64,000 bases of DNA from contig JACKQE010000009.1 in assembly GCA_024233005.1 (NCBI GenBank), positions 1 to 64,000 of the forward strand. Direction: 5' to 3'. The notes below the pieces were generated by a model. It was given only the letters and a program-made list of their open reading frames with translations, made no database searches and was not told where the DNA came from. Position numbers and translations under genes: made by a program. Source of the stretch: Akkermansiaceae bacterium (GTDB taxonomy: Bacteria; Verrucomicrobiota; Verrucomicrobiia; Verrucomicrobiales; DEV007). This document shows, piece by piece, positions 18,190 through 24,796 of this stretch; position 1 is the first letter of the stretch, and each line of letters opens with the position of its first letter.

Positions 18190-19602
18190 TCAGGCCTTGC
18201 TCACTTCATACCCGTCCTTGCCGTCTTTGATGGTCCAGCCGAGTTCTGTGAGTCGGGCCCGGCAGGCATCGGCTTCGGCCCAGTTTTTGGCCTGCTTGGC
18301 CTGCCATCGCTGCTCAGCCAGCGCAAGCACTTCGGCCGGCACGTCGGATGCGACTTCCGGTTCCGGCAAAACCAGGCCCAGAGCCGAAAGAACGGCATGC
18401 AGCCCCAGCCAATCCCTCCGGAGGTCCCCGGGGGGCGTCCCGGATTTCAGTCCGCGCAGTGCGGAGAAGGTCTTGCCGAGGGCTTCGGGAGTGTTCAAAT
18501 CCTGGCTCAGCGCAAGAAAGGCCGGTTCGAAAATTCCGCGATCCTCCAGTCCCAGGAGATCTTCATAGGATGGGGCGAGCGGCTGGCCCAACTGTTCCCG
18601 TAGGAATTGCTCCGCTTTGGAGAGTTTTTCCATGGCTTTCCTGGCATCGGAAAGGGATTGGAAGGTGAAGTTCAGCGGTTGGCGGTAATGGCCCGAGACC
18701 AGGGCGTAGCGGGTTTCCATCGGGGAGTGGCCATGGGTCTCGAGATCGTCGAGGGTGTGGAGGTTCCCCAAGCTCTTGGACATTTTGCCCCCGTCCACCA
18801 TGAGATGGGCGATGTGGAACCAATGGGCGGCGAAAGGCTGTCCGGAGGAAGCCACACTTTGGGCGATCTCGTTCTCGTGGTGCGGAAAAATGAGGTCGAT
18901 GCCTCCGGAATGAAGATCGAAGGTGTCGCCGAGATAGTGCCGGCACATCGCCGAGCATTCCAAATGCCAGCCGGGGCGACCATCTCCCCAGGGGCTCGGC
19001 CACCAGTTGGCCCCGTCTTCTGTCTTGCGGGCCTTCCAGAGGGCGAAGTCCGCGACCGAGTCTTTGTCATACTCGTCCGAGTCCACGGCTCCGCTGGCTC
19101 CGGTGCGGAGTTCCCTCGTGTCCAGGTGGGAGAGGCAGCCATAGCCGGGGAAGGATGGCACGTTGAAATACACCGACCCATCCTCGCTCCGGTAGGCGTG
19201 ACCTTTCTCGATCAGTTGTTCGATCAGCGCTATTTGCTGCGGAATATGGTCAATCGCGCTCGGTTCATGGTGCGGCGGCAGCAAGTTGAGCCTGGCACAG
19301 TCGGTGTGAAAGCGGTCCGACCAGTAATTCGTGAATTCCTCCAGGGTCAATCCCTGGGCCTGGGAGTCGCGGATGGTTTTGTCGTCGACATCGGTGATGT
19401 TGCGGACATGGAGGGTGGCCATTCCGGAGAGTTCGGCGGTGCGGCGGAACACATCCTGCAACACAAAGGTCCGGAAGTTGCCGATGTGGGCCGGACCATA
19501 GACGGTGGGACCGCAGCAATAGAAGCGGAGTGTTTTGCCGTCAAGGGGGGCGAGTTCTCGAACCTCGCGTGTCAGGGTGTCGTGGAGACGCAGTGTGGGC
19601 AT
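18190..19602 (-). CDS. cysS: cysteinyl-tRNA synthetase
   Basis: Class I aminoacyl-tRNA synthetase charging tRNA-Cys. HIGH-type motif AHIGN and KMSKS motif (GGKMSKSLGN) are present. Zinc ligands include the cysteine of CCGPTVYG and the later HLECSAMC. The length of 470 aa is normal from the ATG at 19602 (MPTLRLHDTL). A longer in-frame start at 19794 would add 64 unrelated residues and overlap the divergent sulfatase promoter region. The C-terminal anticodon-binding part ends in the family-typical WTIKDG region. Confidence 0.97.
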   Translation of the reverse strand: MPTLRLHDTLTREVRELAPLDGKTLRFYCCGPTVYGPAHIGNFRTFVLQDVFRRTAELSGMATLHVRNITDVDDKTIRDSQAQGLTLEEFTNYWSDRFHTDCARLNLLPPHHEPSAIDHIPQQIALIEQLIEKGHAYRSEDGSVYFNVPSFPGYGCLSHLDTRELRTGASGAVDSDEYDKDSVADFALWKARKTEDGANWWPSPWGDGRPGWHLECSAMCRHYLGDTFDLHSGGIDLIFPHHENEIAQSVASSGQPFAAHWFHIAHLMVDGGKMSKSLGNLHTLDDLETHGHSPMETRYALVSGHYRQPLNFTFQSLSDARKAMEKLSKAEQFLREQLGQPLAPSYEDLLGLEDRGIFEPAFLALSQDLNTPEALGKTFSALRGLKSGTPPGDLRRDWLGLHAVLSALGLVLPEPEVASDVPAEVLALAEQRWQAKQAKNWAEADACRARLTELGWTIKDGKDGYEVSKA

Positions 19603-19739
19603 GAGCCTGTCACCATGGCTGTGGGGCCGGTGTTTTGCAAGTGTCGGGGTGAGGCTGGTTTGGGGCGCCAATCCTTTCCCCCATGGGCAAGTCCGGTCTG
19701 GGATTGCAGAAACCCCACATTTCGGGCAGTCTGGGTTCC

Positions 19740-21095
19740 ATGATCCGGTGGTTTCTTGTTTTGGTTGTTCTGGGGGGATCCTGTCTTCCCGCAAAGTCCG
19801 CTGACAGGCCGAATGTGCTCTTTATCCTCGCAGACGATCTGGGGTGGATGGATCTGGGTTGTTATGGAAGCACGTTTTATGAGTCCCCGGGCATCGATCT
19901 GCTGGCTCGGCAGGGAATGCGCTTCACCCGGGCCTACACGGCCGGTTCGGTTTGTTCGCCGACACGTGCCAGCATCATGACGGGCCGTTATCCGGTCCGC
20001 ACCGGCATCACCGACTACATTCCCGGGTTCAAGGCTCCCGGAGCCCGATTGAAGACCCGTCCCACCCGGCAGGAACTGGCCCTTGAGGAAGTCACCATCG
20101 GGGAGGGGATGCGAGAGGGAGGCTACCAGACGTACTATGCCGGGAAGTGGCATCTTGGAAGTGCCGGTTTTCAGCCGCATGATCAGGGCTTTGAGGTGGT
20201 CGTTGATGACGACAGCCTGGGGAATGCCGCCAAAGATCCGCTCGTGGGCGACCGCCTTACGGATGAGGCTCTGAAATTCCTGGAGCAGAGGGATTCGACG
20301 CGTCCCTTTTTCATGGTGCTGGCCTATCACGAGCCGCATCTTCCCATCTTGGCGCATCCCCGGCACATCGCTCATTTTCGTGAGAAAGCCGCTTCCCTCA
20401 GCAGCTCTGAACCGGCCGTCAGGCCTGAACGCAAAGGCCTCACGCGTCTGCAGCAGGATGTCCCGGGTTATGGCTGTGAGGTTGCGGTGCTCAATGAGGC
20501 CGTGGTCCGATTGACGGAAAAGTTGGAGTCCCTGGGGTTGGCTGGTGACACGGTGGTCGTTTTTACCTCGGACAATGGAGGGCTCTCCACCAAGGACAAG
20601 CCTGGACCGACAAGCAACCTCCCGCTCCGGGCCGGGAAAGGCTGGCTTTATGAAGGCGGGATCCGGGTGCCACTGATCATTCGGGCTCCCGGCCTGACCA
20701 AGCCGGGCACGGTGTCGGATGTGCCGGTCATGAGTACAGACTATTTTCCGACCTTTCTCGAAATGGCGGGGCTACCCCTGCATCCGGAGTGGCATCAGGA
20801 CGGCCGCAGTTTGGTCCCTCTCTTGAGGGGCGGAGTCCTTGCCTCGCGGGATTTGTTCTGGCACTACCCACATTACCATGGATCCACCTGGGCTCCCGGG
20901 AGTGCGGTGCGCAGAGACCGTTGGAAGTTGGTGGAGTTCTTCGAGGAAGGTGTTGCCGAGCTTTACGATGTGGAAGCCGATCCCGGAGAGCGGCGGAACG
21001 TGATTCAAGAGGAACCCGGCAAAGCGGCAGAGCTCCGGGGGGCCTTGGAGAAATGGCGTCAGGAGACCGGGGCCTTCATTCCGACCCGTTCCTGA
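19740..21095 (+). CDS. secreted type I sulfatase (sulfatase 1)
   Basis: Formylglycine-dependent sulfate ester hydrolase. From the ATG at 19740 there is a clean signal peptide (WFLVLVVLGGSCLPA, cleavage near ADR). Metal-binding ADDLGW comes first, and the modification motif CSPTR has Cys72 and Arg76, followed by the GKWHLG segment and a C-terminal FTSDNGG motif. A start at 19683 would precede the signal peptide with 19 unlikely residues. The substrate cannot be told from sequence. It diverges from cysS and converges on proB. Confidence 0.95.
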   Translation: MIRWFLVLVVLGGSCLPAKSADRPNVLFILADDLGWMDLGCYGSTFYESPGIDLLARQGMRFTRAYTAGSVCSPTRASIMTGRYPVRTGITDYIPGFKAPGARLKTRPTRQELALEEVTIGEGMREGGYQTYYAGKWHLGSAGFQPHDQGFEVVVDDDSLGNAAKDPLVGDRLTDEALKFLEQRDSTRPFFMVLAYHEPHLPILAHPRHIAHFREKAASLSSSEPAVRPERKGLTRLQQDVPGYGCEVAVLNEAVVRLTEKLESLGLAGDTVVVFTSDNGGLSTKDKPGPTSNLPLRAGKGWLYEGGIRVPLIIRAPGLTKPGTVSDVPVMSTDYFPTFLEMAGLPLHPEWHQDGRSLVPLLRGGVLASRDLFWHYPHYHGSTWAPGSAVRRDRWKLVEFFEEGVAELYDVEADPGERRNVIQEEPGKAAELRGALEKWRQETGAFIPTRS

Positions 21096-21107
21096 AGTCG
21101 CTCTGGA

Positions 21108-21908
21108 TCAAGCCTTCGGGCTGGGGACAAACCGGGTACAGTGGCCCCTGCCTGCCACGAGTTCAGCCAGTTGCTCGGGATTCGAGCCACTGGCAATGAT
21201 CGTTTCGATGCCTGCCGCGACGGCTTTTCCCACCGCCTGAAGTTTGGATTTCATGCCGCCCACAGAGTGGGAGCCCCGTTCGTCATTGGCAAAATGGAGC
21301 ACCTCCTCGAGATTGTCGACCCGTTCCACGATGTCGGAATCGGCGATCGCCCCCGGACTCCGCAGTCCGGGCACCGAGGTCAGGAGCAGGAACAGGTCCG
21401 CCCGGATCAGGCACGCGACCTCGGAAGAAAGCACATCATTGTCACCGACCTTGAGTTCATAAACGGCCACCGAATCATTCTCATTGATGATGGGGATCAC
21501 CGGGCGGAAACGCAGCAAATGGTCCATCGTGGTGACGATATTGGCCCGCCTTTTCTCGTCGGTGATGTCATCGTGGGTCAGCAACAGTTGCGCGACTTTC
21601 AGTTGATACTGGGTGAAATGGCTTTCGTAAATATGCATCAAACGGGCTTGGCCGGCAGCCGCGCATGCCTGGAGCATCCCCGTTTCATCGGCTCCCGGCC
21701 GCTGGTTGAGGCCGAACGTCGGGAGGCCGGCGGCCACCGCTCCACTGGAGACCAGGATGATCTGGTGTCCGGCGGCATTCAGATCGGCCACCGCCTGCAC
21801 GATCCGGGCGATCATGGCGTGGTGAAGGCTGATCGAAGTGTCCCGGCTCAGGGTTAGAACCCCGGTGCCGATTTTGATGACGATTTTTTTGGGGGAGACA
21901 GTGGACAC
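21108..21908 (-). CDS. proB: glutamate 5-kinase lacking the PUA domain
   Basis: First enzyme of proline synthesis: phosphorylates glutamate to glutamyl-5-phosphate. The amino-acid-kinase fold is complete (IVIKIGTGVLT at the start, ILVSSGAVAAG, the INENDSV motif, and GGMKSKLQA near the end). The 266 residues end after the kinase domain, so the C-terminal PUA domain of E. coli-type ProB is absent; short forms occur in several phyla. No proA is visible in the window. It converges on sulfatase 1. Confidence 0.95.
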   Translation of the reverse strand: MSTVSPKKIVIKIGTGVLTLSRDTSISLHHAMIARIVQAVADLNAAGHQIILVSSGAVAAGLPTFGLNQRPGADETGMLQACAAAGQARLMHIYESHFTQYQLKVAQLLLTHDDITDEKRRANIVTTMDHLLRFRPVIPIINENDSVAVYELKVGDNDVLSSEVACLIRADLFLLLTSVPGLRSPGAIADSDIVERVDNLEEVLHFANDERGSHSVGGMKSKLQAVGKAVAAGIETIIASGSNPEQLAELVAGRGHCTRFVPSPKA

Positions 21909-22049
21909 TCAGTGTGGGAGTTGAAAGGTCGCGACATTATTGCTTGCATGGCGGAGTGTAAAGAGGCAGTTTAACGGCCCGCTTGACCAGAGACGTTCTT
22001 GTCCTTGGTTCCAAGCGGGTGACCTGTCTCACCGCAGGGCACTGTAATT

Positions 22050-22124
22050 GCACCCGTAGTTCAACGGATAGAATGACGGCCTCCGAAGCCGTAGATACAG
22101 GTTCGATTCCTGTCGGGTGCACCA
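22050..22124 (+). tRNA. tRNA-Arg (anticodon CCG), CCA encoded
   Basis: Full cloverleaf: acceptor arms GCACCCG and CGGGTGC pair, the anticodon stem ACGGC/GCCGT encloses the loop CTCCGAA with anticodon CCG, and the T arm ACAGG/CCTGT encloses TTCGATT. Discriminator A at 22121 and CCA at 22122-22124 are encoded. Reads CGG codons. A terminator follows at 22179-22200, after which the sequence turns abruptly AT-rich. Confidence 0.97.
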
Positions 22125-22178
22125 CCTTCCCGGTGCATTCCATGGGGCCGTTGCTTTTCGCTCTTCCGGCCTACTTGT

Positions 22179-22200
22179 CCCTGCCTGGCAGGGCATTTTT
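22179..22200 (+). terminator. intrinsic terminator after tRNA-Arg
   Basis: Stem CCCTGC/GCAGGG (22179-22184 and 22188-22193) with a three-base loop is followed by CA and then TTTTT at 22196-22200. It is correctly placed to end the tRNA-Arg transcript. Confidence 0.75.
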
Positions 22201-22246
22201 GGTAATTTTAGAGAAAGCGATAAAATTTATTGTATTCGCTTCGAGA

Positions 22247-22301
22247 ATTTGAGAAAAATCTCAAATGAGGGCGCCTTTTCTTTGATTAAAAGGCATTTTT
22301 T
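22247..22301 (+). promoter_or_regulatory. AT-rich leader with dyad and terminator-like hairpin before the first SET gene (possible attenuator)
   Basis: Two adjacent hairpins are visible. The first is a perfect dyad ATTTGAG/CTCAAAT (22247-22253 and 22260-22266). The second, GCCTTTT/AAAAGGC (22273-22279 and 22288-22294), is followed by six T (22296-22301), an intrinsic-terminator layout that ends only 15 bases before the SET gene ATG. Bases 22251-22257 (GAGAAAA) could instead pair with 22276-22282 (TTTTCTT), which would break both hairpins and act as an antiterminator; that pairing is inference and is weak. A possible -10 (TAAAAT) lies at 22221-22226 without a good -35. Confidence 0.45.
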
Positions 22302-22316
22302 GTTAAATTATATAAA

Positions 22317-22799
22317 ATGAAAGCAAAGTTTGATGTTTTTGTGGAGCGATGCGATGTCGGTCTTGGCCTTTTTGCCGCCCGGTCTTTCCGCAAAGGGGAA
22401 TGCGTAGTTGTGTTCGAAGGGCCGTTAGTGGAAGGGCATGAGGGGCGGCTCCTTTCCGATGCGATCCAAATTGGTCCTGAGGTTTACATCGACCCTGTGC
22501 CTCCCGGTAAATACGTCAATCATTCCTGCAATCCCAATGCAGGTTTGGTCAACAATGTGTATCTGCATGCTCTTCGGGATATTCCAGAAGGAGCGGAGAT
22601 CCGTTTCGATTACTCGACCTCCATGGGGGAATCCTTTTGGACACTGGAATGCGCCTGCAATTCGCCAGAGTGCCGTGGCTTGGTAGCGGATTTTGTCCAA
22701 CTGCCCCCTGAATTGAGGGCAAAGTATCTGGAAATGGGCATCGTTCAGGATTTCATCAAGCAGGGCTTGAGTCGAATCCCTCGAAAATTGTCGGCCTGA
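22317..22799 (+). CDS. SET-domain protein (predicted protein-lysine methyltransferase), first of a tandem pair
   Basis: 160 residues, almost entirely a SET domain. The S-adenosylmethionine and pseudoknot motif NHSCNPNA is at 68-75, the catalytic tyrosine in RFDYS is Y99, and a post-SET cysteine set CxCx4C (C112, C114, C119) can join C71 to bind one zinc, as in eukaryotic post-SET enzymes. The N-terminal GLGLFAARSFRKGE is the usual SET-N motif. No Shine-Dalgarno is visible; AAATTATATAAA directly precedes the ATG, so a leaderless or SD-less start is possible. The target is unknown. It is homologous to the gene at 23001. Confidence 0.9.
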   Translation: MKAKFDVFVERCDVGLGLFAARSFRKGECVVVFEGPLVEGHEGRLLSDAIQIGPEVYIDPVPPGKYVNHSCNPNAGLVNNVYLHALRDIPEGAEIRFDYSTSMGESFWTLECACNSPECRGLVADFVQLPPELRAKYLEMGIVQDFIKQGLSRIPRKLSA

Positions 22800-22954
22800 G
22801 TGCTTTCTTTCCGGTGATTTCTTGGTCCGCCGGACCTTGCCTCTCACCAGTGATATCCAGAATCGGATGTCATCGGCGGATTCTATCGATATCGCCAGCC
22901 TGGAATATTTTTCTAAGTATTGAAAGTATTCCAACCATAATTAATCAAATTAAT

Positions 22955-22982
22955 TTGACATTTTTATGAAAAACCATAGATT
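22955..22982 (+). promoter_or_regulatory. consensus-like promoter for the second SET gene and downstream genes
   Basis: A perfect -35 TTGACA (22955-22960) and a -10-like TAGATT (22977-22982) are separated by 16 bases, inside the AT-rich 3' part of the 201-base gap between the two SET genes. Transcription would begin around 22989, giving a leader of only about 12 bases that still contains AGGA four bases before the ATG. The gap holds no other gene; a small CTATT/AATAG dyad overlaps the start region. Confidence 0.55.
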
Positions 22983-23000
22983 CTATTAAAAATAGGATTT

Positions 23001-23588
23001 ATGGAACCTCGTCTTTTTCTTCAAGCCAACCATCTCGGGGTCGGGGTCTACGCTAGAAAGTCTTTTGAAATCGGAGAAGAAATTCTCGTTTTTCACGGGA
23101 TGGAAGTTTTCGGCAAGGACGCGGCAGCGTCGCCACACACCCTGCAAATTTCGAGCTACGGGTATCTCGACGTCGATCCTCCGGGGAGATACGTGAACCA
23201 TTCCTGCCTGCCCAATGCGGGCATCACTGCCGGGAATACTTTGATTGCCATTACTCCGCTCCATGCGGGCATGGAAATCACCTTTGACTATTCCACGACC
23301 ATGATGGCGGAGAATACTTGGCTCATGGAGTGTGCCTGCGGGGCCAAAAATTGCCGAGGTCTGATTGAAGATTTCGACCGGCTGCCCTTCAATTTGCAGA
23401 ACCACTATTTCAAACTGGGAGTGGTTTCTGATTTCGTGGCCGAACGGCTTGGGCGACAGACCCGTCATCAACGGCTTCACCGGATGCTCGTCAATCAGGC
23501 GCTGCGCTCCCTTCCTTTCCCAGATCAAGGGAACCTCGCCGACACCAAGCCATCGCACCAGGACCCATACTATGAAAACTACCGATAA
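23001..23588 (+). CDS. SET-domain protein (predicted protein-lysine methyltransferase), second of a tandem pair
   Basis: 195 residues; clearly a paralogue of the protein at 22317, with matching blocks PPGRYVNHSCLPNAG, ITFDYS, MECACGAKNCRGL and a similar C-terminal LGVVSDFV. NHSC is at 66-69, the catalytic tyrosine is Y97 and the post-SET cysteines are C111, C113 and C118, so the zinc site is complete. It has a longer, basic C-terminal tail (about 45 residues) not present in the first copy. Its last 17 bases overlap the start of the lipoprotein gene in another frame, which suggests translational coupling. The substrate is unknown. Confidence 0.9.
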   Translation: MEPRLFLQANHLGVGVYARKSFEIGEEILVFHGMEVFGKDAAASPHTLQISSYGYLDVDPPGRYVNHSCLPNAGITAGNTLIAITPLHAGMEITFDYSTTMMAENTWLMECACGAKNCRGLIEDFDRLPFNLQNHYFKLGVVSDFVAERLGRQTRHQRLHRMLVNQALRSLPFPDQGNLADTKPSHQDPYYENYR

Positions 23589-24762
23589 GAAAAACCCGTT
23601 CCGAAGGCTCCTCCTTCTGGCATGCTGTCAGCTGCTGGGTCTCCTCATGGCCGCCTGCGGTTCGAAAGATAAGGCGGGGTCGACAGCTGGGGAGCATGCT
23701 CCCGATCAGGAGACCACGCTCACCGTCTACACTTGGGGTGATTACTTTGCTCCTCCGGTGCTGGAGCGCTTCACGGAAACAACAGGCATCAAAATCGATT
23801 ACCAGGTGTTTGAAAACACCGCTGAATTGATCGGCAGGGTGCGATCCTCGCCCGGGAAATTCGATGTCATCATTGCGGATGATTCCGTGATCGCTTCCAT
23901 GCGGGACCTCAGCCTGCTCAGCAAGCTCGATCTCGGGGAAATTCCCAACCGTGCCCAGTTGGACGAAAAGTTCACCGGACTGCCTTTCGATCCCAAAAAT
24001 GAGTTGAGCCTTCCCTATGCATGGGGGACCACGCTCATCACCTACCGGACGGACAAAGTGGATGGACAGCCTGACTCTTGGGATCTTCTTTGGGACGAAC
24101 GATTCAAAGGCAAGATCATCATTCTTGACGAAGGTTATGAAACGCTCGGCATGGCATTGCTTCGCCGTGGCTTCTCCTTGAACACAGAGAATCCGCGGGA
24201 AATCGAGCAGGGCCGCAATGATCTGTTGGAATTGTTTTCCCGTCAGGATGTCCGGATGGGGGACTATGAAATGGTGCGTGCGGAACTGAAAGCCGGCACT
24301 TGTTGGGTGGCGATGAATTACAGCGGCGATGCCGCGCTGGATGCGGAGAACATTCCCAATGTGGATTTCTATGTCCCCAAGGAGGGGGCCCCACTCTGGG
24401 TGGACAGCTTTGCCATCACACGGGATTCCAGAAAACGGGAAGCCGCCCATCAGTTCATCAATTTTCTGCTGGATCCGGTCCAGGCTGCCGAAAACACCAA
24501 TTTCACCTATTACTCCACTCCGGTGAAGGGAGCGCTACCCCACGTCACCCCTGAAATAGCGGGAGATGAGCGGATTTTCCTGCCCAAGGAGGTGATGGAC
24601 CGTTCCGCTTTCTACGCCCCTGGAAAATCTGAGAGAAATTTGCTCATCAACACGGTGATGACAGAAATCAACAAGGTTTGGCAGGCCAGGAAAAATACCG
24701 GAAGCGCGGAAACTGCCTCCGCCATGGATCAGAACAAAGAAACCGTGGAATCAACCAAGTAG
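23572..24762 (+). CDS. PotD/PotF-like polyamine-binding lipoprotein without a cognate ABC transporter
   Basis: 396 residues from the ATG at 23572. The lipoprotein signal peptide has lipobox LMAAC (C29). The mature part is a type II periplasmic binding protein. Residues matching the PotD spermidine site are YTW at 53-55, the acidic pair near E187/E190, and WVD at 276-278 (PotD Trp255-x-Asp257). The PotD Ser-x-Tyr contact is replaced by an Asp-rich ADDS (102-105). A polyamine or related amine ligand is therefore likely, not proven. No permease or ATPase gene is nearby. The gene overlaps the SET gene and is followed 34 bases later by a hybrid kinase, so it may be a sensor accessory rather than a transport component. 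Confidence 0.88.
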   Translation: MKTTDKKNPFRRLLLLACCQLLGLLMAACGSKDKAGSTAGEHAPDQETTLTVYTWGDYFAPPVLERFTETTGIKIDYQVFENTAELIGRVRSSPGKFDVIIADDSVIASMRDLSLLSKLDLGEIPNRAQLDEKFTGLPFDPKNELSLPYAWGTTLITYRTDKVDGQPDSWDLLWDERFKGKIIILDEGYETLGMALLRRGFSLNTENPREIEQGRNDLLELFSRQDVRMGDYEMVRAELKAGTCWVAMNYSGDAALDAENIPNVDFYVPKEGAPLWVDSFAITRDSRKREAAHQFINFLLDPVQAAENTNFTYYSTPVKGALPHVTPEIAGDERIFLPKEVMDRSAFYAPGKSERNLLINTVMTEINKVWQARKNTGSAETASAMDQNKETVESTK

Positions 24763-24796
24763 GCTGGCAAAGCTGGCACAGGCGGAAAATATTCCA

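Noticed and set aside
22100..22124. tRNA 3' end as an attachment site for an integrated element
   Set aside because: No second copy of the tRNA 3' end and no integrase gene were seen in the window.
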